64,000 nucleotides of DNA from Erinaceus europaeus (GCF_950295315.1 NC_080179.1:67139961-67203960); one strand, 5' to 3'; shown: positions 1 to 10,894, numbered from the stretch's first letter. A program made the numbers and translations. The notes: generated by a model not told the origin, from the letters alone.

Positions 1-325
1 GGAATACTATTCAGCTATTAAAAATGGTGAATTCACCTTCTTTACCCCATCTTGGATGGAACTTGAAGATATCATGTCAAGTGAGATAAGTCAGAAACAG
101 AAAGATGAATATGGGTTGGTCTCACTCATAGACAGATGTTGAAAAACAAGATCATAAGGGAAAACACTAAGCAGAACTTGGACTGGAGTTGGTGTATTGC
201 ACCAAAGTAAAAGACTCTGGGGTGGGGGTGGGGGGATTACAGGTCCAAAATGGATGACAGAGGACCTAGTGGGGGTTGTATTATTATGCTGAATGTAAAC
301 CATTGATCACCCAATAAAGAAAATT
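1..325 (+). mobile_element. L1 3' end (ORF2 tail and 3'UTR)
   Basis: The opening bases (GGAATACTATTCAGC...) correspond to the last ORF2 codons of L1, followed by a 3'UTR with a G-rich tract (220-236), the GAGGACCTAGTGGGGGTT motif and an AATAAAG end near 314. The same 3' end appears in opposite orientation at 5480, 17849, 51820 and 59955. The element continues beyond the left edge. Confidence 0.85.
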
Positions 326-334
326 GTTAAAAAG

Positions 335-440
335 AATTTATTAATTAATAGAGAGAGTGAGAGTATCACTCCGTCATATGCAATGCTGAGGATTTAACTT
401 CAGGCGTGAAAATTCAGTGCTCTTCCTCTCTGGCTGCAGG
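335..440 (-). mobile_element. SINE-D fragment
   Basis: A T-rich start, a GAGAGAGTGAGAGTATCACT block and an ATTTAACTTCAGGCGTGAAAA region match the minus-strand layout of the SINE-D copy at 48005. It is diverged and truncated, abutting the L1 tail. Confidence 0.5.
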
Positions 441-1118
441 TTGTCTCTATTTTATCTAAGGCTGAATATTGTACATTGGAGAAAAAACTGGCAGGAATTT
501 AGTGACCAGAGGTCTGTGACTCCTTGCAAAAGACTGTTGCATTATCTCTCCAAAATACTGTAAAATATTACTGTAACACAAATGTATCTTTCTCTATTTG
601 CATGGGGAAATTATATTTCCTCATCAAATCTAGTATTATGTTTTAAAATTACATGGACATCATTAAATGGCTAATTTCACCTACATATTTGAGCTAACAT
701 ATCAAAGAAAACAGACTTGACCTCAAAGTCAATGAAAGGTGAAAGAGAGACCAAACTAAACAGATGAGACACCAAGCCCTGAAGATCAACAAGAGAGATC
801 ATTGTCAGGTGATGAAAGTTTAGTAACTTCAGCAAGAAGGATTTTCTGACCCCATCACAAACACAAAACTGGCTAAAGCTACTTATACACAAATCCTGCT
901 GCAAAACTGATGAGTCATTGGTAGCATACAAAGGAATTTTTTCTTTACTATATTAGAGTTAAATTCCACTGACCCTTACATCCTTACATGACTACCCCAA
1001 ATTCTTAGTATTAACAATACTAGTCACAAATAGAAAACTTTGTATTAGTTATCTTATTTACATTTAAGGACTGCTATATAGATGTAATGATATTTATGAT
1101 AACTGAGATTAAGATAAT

Positions 1119-1320
1119 AATTAAGTAGCTTGGTGAAGCAGGTCTGCAGGTATCTCTTTCTCTCCCCCTCTCTGTCTTCCCCTCCTCTCTCTATTTCTCT
1201 CTGTCCTATCCAATAATGATGATATCAGTAACAATAATAACTACAACAATAAAACAACAAGGGCAACAAAAGGGAATAAATTAATAAATATTTTTAAAAA
1301 TTAAGTAGCTGTTTTTAATA
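1119..1320 (+). mobile_element. 5'-truncated SINE-A with TSD
   Basis: The body (1131-1308) begins inside the core at GGTGAAGCAGGTCTGCAG and runs through the pyrimidine block to CAACAAAAGGGAATAAATT. It is flanked by the 12-bp direct repeat AATTAAGTAGCT at 1119-1130 and 1309-1320. The tRNA-like head is missing. Confidence 0.85.
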
Positions 1321-1333
1321 CAATGTTTCTTCC

Positions 1334-1617
1334 AGGGGGCCAGGTAGTGGTACACTAGGTTAAGCACACATAGTACCTAGTGCAAGGACCTGCACAAGGA
1401 TCCTGGTTGGAGCTCCTGGATCCCCTCTACAGGGAGGTAGCTTTACAAATGGTGAAGCAGGTCTGCAGGTGTCTTTATTTCCCCCCTCTCTATCTTCCAC
1501 ATCCCTCTCAATTTCCCTCTGTCCTATCCAATAAAATGGAGAAAATGGCCACTAGGAGCAGTGGATTTGTAGTGCGGGCACTAGAGGCCCAGCAATAACC
1601 CTTGAGGCAAAAAAAAC
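1334..1617 (+). mobile_element. SINE-A+ copy
   Basis: It starts GGGGGCCAGGTAGTGGTACAC, carries the GAAGCAGGTCTGCAGGTGTC core and ends with the GGAGCAGTGGATTTGTAGTG...AACCCTTGAGGC segment before an A-tail, which defines the A+ type. Confidence 0.85.
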
Positions 1618-1700
1618 CACAAACCTATCTACTTCATTACCTGAAGAATTTATGTAGTGAAAAATATATTACTAAAGGCACACTTTTTAAAGTTGTTAAT

Positions 1701-1981
1701 CTTTTTTTTCTGCCAGGATTACCTCTGGGACTTGGTGCATGACTCCATAATTCCTGGTTGTGCTTCCTCTCTCTCTCTCTCTCTTTCCCCTTCTCTCTTT
1801 TAATATGGTAAAAGACATGAAATAGAGGGAAGGAGGGAGGGAAAGAGAGTCAACCTGCAACACTGCTCCACCGTTCCACAGTTCGTGAAGCTTCACCCTA
1901 CAGGTATGGACCAGGACTTAAACCCAGCTCCTCATGCATGGTAGTATGTGCACTCTACTGAGTGAGCCACCACCCAGCCTC
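1701..1981 (-). mobile_element. SINE-E copy
   Basis: Minus-strand SINE with T-run start, a CT microsatellite (about 1769-1787), an internal GAGAGTCAACCTGCAACACTG region and a CTGAGTGAGCCACCACCCAGCC head. It is diverged from SINE-A and SINE-B but shares the tRNA-like head layout. Confidence 0.65.
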
Positions 1982-2221
1982 TAAGGTCACATTTTATGAA
2001 GATAAACACTTTACATACACTTTCTGCTTTTTCCACCTGACATAAAGGGAATATGCTCCAATACAATATGCTCTCCCATTCCCCACACTACCCTAAGTCA
2101 GAGCTGGGCAGTGTTCTGGTAAAATAGTGAATAATAATTATAATAATAAAATGAACAATATGTTCTCCTTTAAGCTGTCCTTTTGAATCCATTTGAAACA
2201 AACAAACAAAAATCAGCACCA

Positions 2222-2420
2222 GGACTGGCAAGTAGCTTACTGGGCTTGTGCATCTGCTCTGCCATGCATACGAATCTACCCTCCCCAGCACTGGAAGAAG
2301 TTTGGTGCTGCGGTCTTTTTATTTTTCTCTGTGTGTATGTGTCTTTGTTTCTCCTTACCTATCCAGAAAAGATCAACTAGGAATGGTGAAGCCCCACTGA
2401 TGAAAAAAAATAAAAGAAAG
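2222..2420 (+). mobile_element. SINE-F copy
   Basis: GGACTGGCAAGTAGCTTACTG head, CCCCAGCACTGGAAGAAGTT middle and GAATGGTGAAGCCCC before an A/GAAA tail. Similar layout to the copy at 20893, so an older family. Confidence 0.55.
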
Positions 2421-2685
2421 AAAGAAAATCAGTACCTTCCTTGCCTGGGTTCATTCAGGTCATTATAGTAAAATACCACAGACTGGGTGGTTCATAAACA
2501 GTGCAATTCTATTTCTCACTGTCCTGGGAGTAGAAAGTTAGGTATCAGGGTGGCAGCATGAGTAAGTATGGGCTGGAGTATAGGTTGCAGACCTGGAAAG
2601 ATTATTTTCCAAACTAAAGTCATGGGGGTTTCTTTGTGCTTAAACGTCACCTGATTTTTTTGCTGTGTATAATTTCATATCCTGT

Positions 2686-2840
2686 CCACAGAGTAGGATT
2701 TTTTTTTTTTTAACCAGATCACTCCTCTGGTTTGTTTGCTCTGATATAGGTCTGTGAGGGGGATTGAACCTAGGACTTTGGAACCTCAGGCATGAGAGTC
2801 TTTTACATTATGCTATCTCCCCACCCCACAGAGGAGGATT
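2686..2840 (-). mobile_element. SINE-C with imperfect TSD
   Basis: T-run, AACCAGATCACTCCTCTGG, GGATTGAACCTAGGAC and CATTATGCTATCTCCCCACCCC read as a minus-strand SINE-C. Flanks CCACAGAGTAGGATTTT and CCACAGAGGAGGATTTT form a near-perfect direct repeat. Confidence 0.75.
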
Positions 2841-2932
2841 TTACCAAATTTCAAAGTAATTTATTTCTTTGCTTTAGGGTATTAGCAAACCACCCAGTCC
2901 AGCTTCCTATATGTTCAATAACATGATCTGAA

Positions 2933-3258
2933 TTTTTTTTTTTTTCCTCCAGGGCTATCACTGGGGCTTAGTACCTGTATTACAAATCCACTACTCCTAG
3001 AGGCCATTTTTTTTTCCATTTTGTTGCCCTTGTTATTGTTGTTGTTGCCATGGTTGTTGTTGGGTAGAACAGAGAGAAATTGAGAGAGGAGGGGATGACA
3101 GAGAGGAGGGTTGAAAGATAGACACCTGCAGACCTGCTTCACTGCTTGTGAAGCAACCTTACTACAAATGGGGAGCCGGGGGCTTGAACCAGGATCTTTG
3201 AGCCTCCTTGCACTTGTGCCATGTGCATTTAATCTGGTGCGCTACCACCCAGCCCCTC
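2933..3258 (-). mobile_element. SINE-A+ copy
   Basis: T-run then CCTCCAGGGCTATCAC...CTCCTAGAGGCC (A+ segment), GTTGCCCTTGTTATTG, the pyrimidine block as purines, ACACCTGCAGACCTGCTTCAC core and GGCTTGAACCAGGATC B-box region near the head. Confidence 0.85.
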
Positions 3259-3463
3259 TGAATTCTTTTTTTAAATATTTTATTTTAGTGAGAGAGAGAG
3301 GTTCAAGAAGAGACAGAGAGACAGAGAGAGAGAAAGGGACCAAGCACTGCTCAGCTCTGGTTTATGGTGGGCCTAGAGACTGAACCTGGGACCCCAGAGC
3401 TCAGGCATGAAAGTATTTTGCATAACCATTTTGCTGTGTCCCCAGTCCCTCTGAATTCTTTTA
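3256..3463 (-). mobile_element. SINE-C-like copy with TSD
   Basis: CCTCTGAATTCTTTT repeats on both sides of a minus-strand element holding a GAGA block, AAGCACTGCTCAGCTCTGG and GACTGAACCTGGGACC. The direct repeat shows insertion right next to the SINE-A+ head. Confidence 0.75.
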
Positions 3464-3495
3464 TCTGAGACTTCGAGACATGAAGGGCTTGAAGA

Positions 3496-3610
3496 GAGTC
3501 TTTTGAAAAGAGTCTTCCATGCCTGAGGCTTTGAGGTCCCAGGTTCAGTCCCCAGCACCATCATAAGCCAGAACTGAGCAGTGCTCTGGCAAAAAAAAAA
3601 AAAAAAAAAG
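3496..3610 (+). mobile_element. SINE-C fragment
   Basis: Plus-strand CATGCCTGAGGCTTTGAGG, CCAGGTTCAGTCCCC B-box-like motif and GAGCAGTGCTCTGGC before a 19-nt A-tail. The 5' head is degraded. Confidence 0.7.
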
Positions 3611-5122
3611 TGAAGAAATCTATTCTTATAGTAAAGTTTTACTACTTATTATTGATTTATCCTATCTAGAAACACAGTGATAACCAACTACTCTTTATTT
3701 GTAACTTGGTCAAATTGTTCAATCACCTTGAAGTGGTATAGACCTTATAGTATTTCTTTTGTTCTTTAAAAGCTTCTTCCCTCTTTACAGATGCTGCAGC
3801 TGTTAATACTTCCCCATAAATACATATCCCCAGACTCCAACCTGCCTAGATTGAAACTGATCCAATCTTTCGTCCAGAGGTTTCACGAAAGAATACAATG
3901 TAGGGTAACTATGACAACACTAGTGTAATGAGAGGAAAGTAAACTCTAATAATCTATAATTCCCTTGAGCTATTGTTTTAAAGGAGAATTTATAAGACAC
4001 CTTGCATTGCAACTTGCTATATTTGGTAAAGACAATATAAAGGAGATATTTCTTGGAATAAAAAGAGCTATGCTAATTTTTTTTTCTTCCCCTCCATCCT
4101 CTTGTCCCTACTTTTATGCACTCTTGCCCCTCTGTTTTAGTTTAGTTTGAGGACAGGATGTAAAATAAAATGGGATAGTCATGAGGGATCATTCTTTATA
4201 AAGAGAGTTAATAGCCAAAAATACCTTTTGGATAAAATAAGCAGGCTATAATAGATGTAGAAGTTGAGTGGGAAAAAATGTAATAAATTCTCAGTCTCTT
4301 TGGCTGTGGTGCCTCTTAACAGATATTCTCAAAATTACCCTTGGGTCTCATCCCAAAAATTGAGTCTATATCCAGAGACACACATTAAAGTATAATTCAG
4401 GTAGAATGTACTGTTACTTTGCAGAATTGATAATGTGGTGAGAAATGTAAAGCACTAATAGCAAAGTGATGGTCATCCTTGAATATTGAACATTAGGGGC
4501 TACTTAGGTTGGTTATTGATGTTGGTGTGTGTGTTTAGAGGGTTGAACAAGGAATTGGATGTGGAGTTACAAAAGGTGCTATGAAGAAATATTGTTTTTA
4601 AAGAAATGCTGGGTCCAGATAATAAAGACTATAAGAACTGAAAGAATAATCCCAGGGAAGCCTGATAACTAGAATCAAGTCCAGATGATCTCTGCATATT
4701 ATCACATATCCAGAATAAAGCACAAAAAGACTGGTCTTGAAATTTCTGTGGATTTAATACTAATAACTCTAGATAACTACAAATATTCCGGGGGGGGGGG
4801 AAATTGTGGTCTTCTAAAACCCAGCTAATCTGCCCTTGGTTGAGAATGGAAACTGGAATGAAAGGGCAGTGGTTATAAGGGTATGGACTTAAAGAAAGTA
4901 GAACAAATGAAAGAACTGAGATGGCTTAAGAAAAGTGTTGTTAGGTATTTCTAAGCTAATCAAGCAATATACACTAGAAAGTTGCCTCATCTATCTGTAG
5001 TTTTTACTGTAGAAGTTACCCAACAGGGTGGTAATATTACTTGTGAGATTGTGGATCATGTGTACTGTATTTAGGTAGATGTAGTGGAAAAGGTATAATT
5101 CAGTGAGCACAAAGAAAGACTA
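3611..5122. other. No recognised feature
   Basis: About 1.5 kb of AT-rich sequence with a G10 homopolymer at about 4790-4800. I see no gene, clear SINE or L1 end here. It may contain diverged ancient repeats. Confidence 0.5.
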
Positions 5123-5417
5123 GTGAGAGATATATTTTTTAATATTTATTTATTTATTCCCTTTGGTTGCCCTTGTTTTATTGTTGTAGTTATTCTTGTT
5201 GTTGGATAAGACAAAGAGAAATGGAGAGAGAAGGGGAAAACGGGGGGGGGGGGGAGAGAAAGATAGACACCTGCAGACCTGATTCACCGCCTGTGAAGCG
5301 ACTCTCCTGCGGGTGGGGAGCCGGGGGCTCGAACTGGGATCCTTACACCATTCCTTGCGCTTTGCACCACGTGCGCTTAACCCTCTGCACTACCACCTGA
5401 CTCCCTGACTCCCTATT
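5123..5417 (-). mobile_element. SINE-A with TSD
   Basis: A full-length minus-strand SINE-A, with a G12 run at about 5244-5256 within the purine block and head TGACTCCC duplicated at its end. TGAGAGATAT flanks on both sides indicate the TSD. A-box and B-box-like motifs are recognisable. Confidence 0.85.
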
Positions 5418-5825
5418 GAGAGATATTTATAGGAAAACTTTCTCACTTCTCAGATTAAAAAAATATATATTATCTTTATTTTTTTAATTTCTTTATTGGG
5501 GAATTAATGTTTTACATTCAACAGTAAATACAATAGTTTGTACATGCATAATATTTCCCAGTTTTCCGTATAACAATAAAACCCCCATTAGGTCCTCTGT
5601 CATCCTTCTTGGATCTGTATTCTCCCCATCCACCCACCCCAGAGTCTTTTACTTTGGTGCGATATGCCAATTCCATTTCAGGTTCTACTTGTGTTTTCTC
5701 TTCTGATCTTGTTTTCCAACTTCTGCCTGAGAGAGTGAAATCATCCCATATTCATCCTTCTGTTTCTGACTTATTTCATTTAACATGAATTTTTCAAGGT
5801 CCATCCAAGATTGGCTGAAAACGGT

Positions 5826-6234
5826 GAAGTCACCTTTTTTTTTTTAAAGATTTATTTTATTTTTTTTCTCCTTTTTTCTTATTTAAGAAAGGATTAATTA
5901 ACATAACCATAGGGTAGGAGGGGTACAACTCCACACAATTCCCACCACCCAATTTCCATATCCTACCCCCTCCCCTGATAGCTTTCCCATTCTCTATCCC
6001 TCTGGGAGCATGGACCCAGGGTCATTGTGGGTTGCAGAAGGTAGAAGGTCTGTAATTGCTTCCCCGCTGAACATGGGCGTTGACTGGTCGGTCCATACTC
6101 CCAGTCTGCCTCTCTCTTTCCCTAGTAGGGTGTGTCTCTGGGGAAGCTGAGCTCCAGGACACAATGGTGGGGTCTTCAATCCAGGGAAGCCTGGCCAGCA
6201 TCCTGATGGCATCTGAAACCTGGTGGAAGTTACC
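5826..6234 (-). mobile_element. L1 3'-UTR copy nested in the older L1
   Basis: The 391-bp insert (5835-6225) reads on the minus strand as an L1 3'UTR ending ...TTAATCCTTTCTTAAATAAG plus an A-rich tail. It is flanked by GAAGTCACC (5826-5834) and GAAGTTACC (6226-6234), a 9-bp direct repeat with one mismatch. It belongs to a different 3'-UTR lineage from its host L1. Confidence 0.8.
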
Positions 6235-6833
6235 AATTTTTTATAGCTGAATAGTATTCCATTGTGTATATATACACCACAACTTGCTCAGCCACTCATC
6301 TGTTGTTGGGGACCTGGGTAGCTTCCAGGTTTTGGCTATTACAAATTGTGCTGCCAAGAACATATGTGTACACAGACCTTTTTGGATGGATGTGTTGGGT
6401 TCCTTAGGATATATCCCCAGGAGAGGAATTGCAGGATCATAGGGTAGGTCCATTTCTAGCCTTCTGAGAGTTCTCCAGACTGTTCTCCACAGAGGTTGGA
6501 CCAATTGACATTCCCACCAGCAGTACAGGAGGGTTCCTTTGACCCCACACCCTCTCCAGCATTTGCTGCTGTTACCTTTTCTCGATGTATGACATTCTCA
6601 CAGGAGTGAAGTGATATTTCATTGTTGTCTTTATTTACATTTCTCTGACAATCAGAGACTTGGATCATTTTTTCATGTGTTTCTCAGCCTTTTGGATCTC
6701 TTCTGCAGTGAATATTTTGTCCATGTCCTCCCCCAATTTTGGATAGGGTTATTTGCTGTCTTGTTGTTGAGATTTGCAAGTTCTTTATATATTCTGGTTA
6801 TTAGCCTCTTGTCTGATGTATGGCATGTAAAGG

Positions 6834-7676
6834 TCTTCTCCCATTCTTCTTCTAGCGTTTGCCCTTCTTCTGTAGCCAGTCAACAGCGTCAGGTTGAGCC
6901 TGATGTAAAGTTTCGAGACCTCCTTTGAATCTGGAGAGGTGGCAGTCATTGACTATGTGGGTCATAGTCTGTCTGGAGCCGCAGGGGCAGTTCAGGTCGT
7001 CTCTGGCTCCCCAGCGATGGAACATAGCGGCGCACCGGCCATGGCCTGTTCGATAGCCATAGAGGAGGGCCCGATCATAACGTGCTAGGTCAAAGCCGGG
7101 TTGACGCTTGCAGGGGTCTGTGATGAGGTGTTTGTTCTTTACCTCAGCTGACTGCCAGCTCTGTTTCCAAGAGTCTGGAACAGAGAAGTTCAGTGTAGGC
7201 GTAGGGGACCAGATTGGATGACGAGACGTCAAGTGTTGGACAGGGTGGGCGAAGATCTCCGCGTATATTGGCAGGTCCGGTCGAGCGTAGACGTGGGAAA
7301 TGAACTTAGATGATGCCGCATCCCGACGAATATCTGGCGGGGCGATGTTGCTAAGAACTGGCAGCCATGGAACCGGGGTGGAACGGATGGTTCCAGAAAT
7401 GATCCTCATGGAGGAATATAATTTGGAATCGACCAAGTGGACATGGGGGCTACGGAACCATCCTGGGGCACAGTATTCTGCAGTGGAATAGCATAATGCC
7501 AGAGAGGATGATCGTAGTGTGGAAGCGCTCGCGCCCCATGAGGAGCTGGCCGGTCTTGCAATGATGTGATTCCTCGCGCCCACCTTTGCTGCAGTTTTTA
7601 TGAGATGTTCGTGAAATGACAAGGTGCGATCGAGAGTAACGCCAAGATAGACTGGCTGGGCTTCTTCTCCCATTCT
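6834..7676 (-). mobile_element. Vingi (Ingi-related) non-LTR retrotransposon, 5'-truncated copy
   Basis: The 815-bp insert 6848-7662 encodes about 269 uninterrupted codons on the minus strand, ending at a TAG at 6852-6854. The protein is the C-terminal part of a non-LTR retrotransposon polyprotein, after the reverse-transcriptase catalytic core. It holds YLGVTLDRTLSFHEHL, TAEYCAPGW and PWLPVLSNIAPP, blocks characteristic of the Jockey/I/Ingi superclade and unlike L1. Near the C-terminus there is a Cys-X-Cys-X7-His-X4-Cys knuckle (about 6940-6993). The endonuclease and RT catalytic parts are absent, so the copy cannot move by itself. TSD TCTTCTCCCATTCT lies at 6834-6847 and 7663-7676. Upstream codons fused in frame (7733-7677) are antisense-neighbour L1 sequence. 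Assignment to Vingi rather than another I-superclade family is from recalled hedgehog literature. Confidence 0.85.
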
Positions 7677-8018
7677 GTGAGGGGTCTCTTGGTTTGGGTA
7701 GTAGTTTGTTTTGCTGTGCAGAAGCTTTTTCATTTGATGTAGAGTAATATCACTGGATCATAAAGTGATTCCATTTTTATTTGTTGAAAGACTCTCCATA
7801 CCGTCTTCCACAGGGATTGCACCAGTTTTCATCAAGTACAATTTGTTGGTGATGACTTTGATGCTCTGATGGAGGGGAAAGGACTAGATGACGTAGAGGA
7901 TGCTCAGCATGGCTAAGAGAATGCTGAGATTCTCAGCTACTCAGGGAGGAAATGAAGGCTAAGGCAGACTTAACACTATCAGAGAAATGAAGGAATGCTT
8001 GAACACATACACAGAGCC

Positions 8019-8320
8019 TTTTTTTTTTTTTTTAGTAATTTTATTTGATAATCAGTATTTATATTTCATCCACACTGACTTTTGAATGCATAGTTAGCCC
8101 ACATATATAGCTTGTCTGATGAATTTTCATCATCATGATGTCTTCTGTGCTCGGGTAAGGTCTGGGATATATTCCATGTTCTTTTCACCCAGACAACCAG
8201 GCATCACGTTTCTTGAAGCCCACTCCATGGGTAATGTTGATGGTGTATTCTCAGGTCACTACTTCCTTGATGGCAGAACAACCCTTCAACCTCACCATCC
8301 TTTTCAGGAGCCTGATATAT
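8019..8320 (-). pseudogene. RPL31P: RPL31 processed pseudogene with internal deletion
   Basis: Minus-strand translation in shifting frames gives pieces of ribosomal protein L31: a degraded ATG/GCTCCT start near 8317, then TTCTGCCATCAA...GTAGTGACC (the SAINEVVT region), EYTINI, a HGVGFKK-like stretch and, after a missing middle of roughly 80 nt, RNVPYRIR and the C-terminal VDE region. A stop-containing CDS is followed by a short 3'UTR with AATAAA (minus strand, 8045-8040) and a 15-nt A-tail (8033-8019). Absence of introns plus the tail shows retrocopy origin through L1 machinery. It has stops and frameshifts and is not functional. No clear TSD was found. Confidence 0.85.
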
Positions 8321-8459
8321 GGAGAACCTCTCAACAAAATCTTGGACACTTCCTGATTCAAGGCTTTTAAAATAGACGTTCTGTAATCATTATCTGACCG
8401 TTGAACTAATCAAATAGGGACTTTAATGGCCACTTACAACAAAAATAAATTTGTGGTGA

Positions 8460-8668
8460 GGCGGCTAGGATGATAGTTAAATGTTAGAGAGTATAAAAGA
8501 ATTTGCCTGTCTGGGGCTCTGGAGATCCAGGTTCAATGCAGATATAAGGCAGAGTTGAGTGGTGCTTTGATCTCTACTCCTTCTTCTCTACATTCTTCTC
8601 TCATTCTCTCTTTCTCTCTCTCTCTCTCTCATAAAAAGAAATGAGCAAATCTATTAAAATAATTAGTG
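8460..8668 (+). mobile_element. SINE-F-like copy
   Basis: Plus-strand element with a diverged head, GGAGATCCAGGTTCAATGC B-box-like motif and a CT microsatellite (about 8600-8630) before an AT-rich tail. Family placement is weak. Confidence 0.5.
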
Positions 8669-9029
8669 TTTTGTATAATTCATCTAGGAAAGCCACTAAA
8701 AAAATTAAATAACAGCTACAAGCAGCAGTAAGACTAAACCTGGAGGAAGGATTCTGATTCCTGAAGTTGCCACACTATATAATGTAAAAATTCCAGTTTT
8801 CACCAACAACAGAAATGTTTCAGACTTGCTAAGACATGGTGAATTGTGGCGCAGGTACAATGTGCAGTTAAGAGAAAATCCCCCCAAGGAATCAGATGTC
8901 AAGCATACTAGGAAAAGAATTTTAATTCAAGATCTTCCAGTTAAGAAACAGTCATAAAAATTTTTTTAATGAAGAAAAATGAATCTTGATGTTGTGGAAC
9001 ATCAAAATTATCAACAGATATATAGTGGA

Positions 9030-9152
9030 AATGTCAGGGACAGAGGGGTAGACAGCATAATGGTTATGCAAACAGACTCTCCTGCCTGAGGTTCCAAAGT
9101 CCCATCATAAGCCAGAGCTGAGCAGTGCTCTGGTAGGGGGAGAAAAAAATTA
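9030..9152 (+). mobile_element. SINE-C copy with internal deletion
   Basis: GGGGTAGACAGCATAATGG head, CTCCTGCCTGAGGTTCC and AGCTGAGCAGTGCTCTGG then an A-rich end. The B-box segment between AAGTCCC and ATCATAAGCC is missing compared with other copies. Confidence 0.75.
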
Positions 9153-9404
9153 GAAATCTCAGAAGAAAGACAGAAAAGTATTTGTAAAGATAGTCACATA
9201 CTCCCTAAATGTAGTGAAAAACACTAATCTATAGATTTAGGAAACTTAACTAGCCCAAAGTATGATGAATAGGATTCACCTCTAGACAAAACTCAGAGTC
9301 AAATTGTCAAAACACAAAGAGTAAGAATGTGTATTTGTTTGTGATACTTATATGCATTAAAGGATATATGTGTAAATTATCAAACTGTGGACTGTCATGA
9401 GAAT

Positions 9405-9545
9405 TCACCTGGGAGGGTGGCTGCTTTGTCGTGCATGTGAACTAGGCTCAAGTGGCCCCTATGTGGGCTCACGCTCCCCCACATAGGGGAGAGCCTCAAT
9501 GCTCTGTCCTCTTTCCCTCTCCCTCCACCTCTGTCTCAAAATGTG
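9405..9545 (+). mobile_element. SINE-F fragment
   Basis: GGGTGGCTGCTTTGTCGTGCA head and GAGAGCCTCAATGCTCTGTC match the SINE-F pattern at 20893 (TGCTTTGTCATGCATTC). Truncated by the adjoining SINE-A. Confidence 0.5.
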
Positions 9546-9547
9546 AA

Positions 9548-9815
9548 CCTGAGAGTCGGGCGGTTAAGCGGGTTAAGCACACGCGAGAAGCGCAAGGACC
9601 CAGTTCGAGCCCCAGGCTCCCCATCTGCAGGGGAGTTGCTTCACAGGAGGTGAAGCAGGTCTGCAGGTGTCTGTCTTTCTCTCCCCCTCTGTTTCTGTCT
9701 TCCCCTCCTCTCTCCATTTCTCTCTGCCCTATCTAACAATGACAACAACAACAATAAAGAAAACAAGGGTTAAAAAGGGGAAATAAATAAATATAAAAAT
9801 TAAAAAAAAAAAATA
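9548..9815 (+). mobile_element. SINE-A copy
   Basis: GAGTCGGGCGGTTAAGCGG head, GTTCGAGCCCC B box, GGTGAAGCAGGTCTGCAGG core, pyrimidine block and GGGAAATAAATAAATA tail. The A-box half has a deletion (GGCGGTTAAGCGGGTTAAG). Confidence 0.85.
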
Positions 9816-9847
9816 ACCTTAAAAAAATGTGATCTTGACATCATGTT

Positions 9848-10002
9848 AAGAAGGGATTACGGGCAGGGGGTAGATACCATAATGGTTATGCAAAGAAACT
9901 TTCATAACCTGAGGCTCCAGAGTTTCAGATTCAATCCCCCACACCACCATAAACCAGAGATAAGCAATGCTCTGGTTAAAACAACAACAAAAGAAGCGAT
10001 TA
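9848..10002 (+). mobile_element. SINE-C with TSD
   Basis: GGGGGTAGATACCATAATGG through AATGCTCTGG, flanked by AAGAAGGGATTAC and AAGAAGCGATTAC (one mismatch). Confidence 0.8.
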
Positions 10003-10581
10003 CAAAAGCTGGAAAAGGATAAGAGACTGGCTCACATAATGGTGGCCTTTTGGCTCACTACCAGGCCACCCCATCACCTGGGGCTTTAATCAGGGAATCC
10101 TTGGATTCCCCAAAGGTGGGATTCCCCAAAGGTGATGGGCCTAGACCTCTAACAGACCCCCTCTCTCCACCATCATTGGTCGGGCCCATCAAGAATATCT
10201 TCATCAGCCCTTTCAATTTACCCTCACTATAAAGTAGCAATGGTACTGGCTGTCCCACTTTCTGAAGGGAAGCTGAGTCATCCTACTCTGCCATTTTTTC
10301 CCAGTTGTGACCGTGGACTGTGAGCTCAGACTGACAGGGAGTTGCAGGTTATATAGGCTCCTATACTAGATATGAATACACATGTGCCCTGGGTTAGATT
10401 AATGAGGTAAATAGTTAATTGTATTTATATATTTTCTCCAAATTTGGGAGCTACTTTCTGCCCAAATCCAGCTTTCTAGTTGTAGTCTCAACTCTGACTA
10501 CATCTTCCCAGACAATATTCTTAGTCCACCTCCATTTTAACTTTCAAACGCAAGCAAAAATTACCAAAGACATGGGCCCCT

Positions 10582-10894
10582 AAGAACATACCCACAGGGA
10601 GCTGGGCAGTAGCACAGTGGGTTAAGCACACATGGCACAAAGCGCAAGGACCGGCTAAGGATCCTGGTTCCAGCCCCCGACTCCCCACCTGCAGGCCAGT
10701 CACAGGTGGTGAAGCAGGTCTGCAGGTGTCTTTCTCTCCCCCCTCTGTCTTCCCCTCCTCTCTCCATTTCTCTCTGACCTATCCAACAACGATAACATCA
10801 ATAACAACAATAATAACTACAACAATAAAAACAATAAGGGCAACAAAAGGGAAAATAAATAAATATTTTTTTTTTAAAAAAGAACATACCTACA
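10582..10894 (+). mobile_element. SINE-A with TSD
   Basis: Body 10597-10879, flanked by AAGAACATACCCACA (10582-10596) and AAGAACATACCTACA (10880-10894), one mismatch. The head GGGCAGTAGCACAGTGGGTT keeps a good A box. Confidence 0.92.

Larger units (their letters stand above)
5478..7745 (-). mobile_element. L1 (5'-truncated) interrupted by two later insertions
   Basis: Read on the minus strand, the L1 parts are about 7745-7663 (ORF2 interior), 6847-6235 (ORF2 C-terminal part) and 5834-5478 (ORF2 end and 3'UTR). The C-terminal ORF2 part shows WRTLRRLEMDLPYDPAIPLL and LAAQFVIAKTWK, shared with the copy at 18072-18551. The first interruption (5835-6225) is a short L1 3'-UTR copy and the second (6848-7662) is a Vingi fragment, each with its own TSD. 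The element is defective. Its order of events is L1 first, then the two insertions in unknown order. Confidence 0.88.

Noticed and set aside
6852..7733. A complete 293-codon gene starting at 7733
   Set aside because: The first about 19-24 codons are antisense L1 and TSD sequence fused by chance to the Vingi frame. The true element is 5'-truncated at about 7662.
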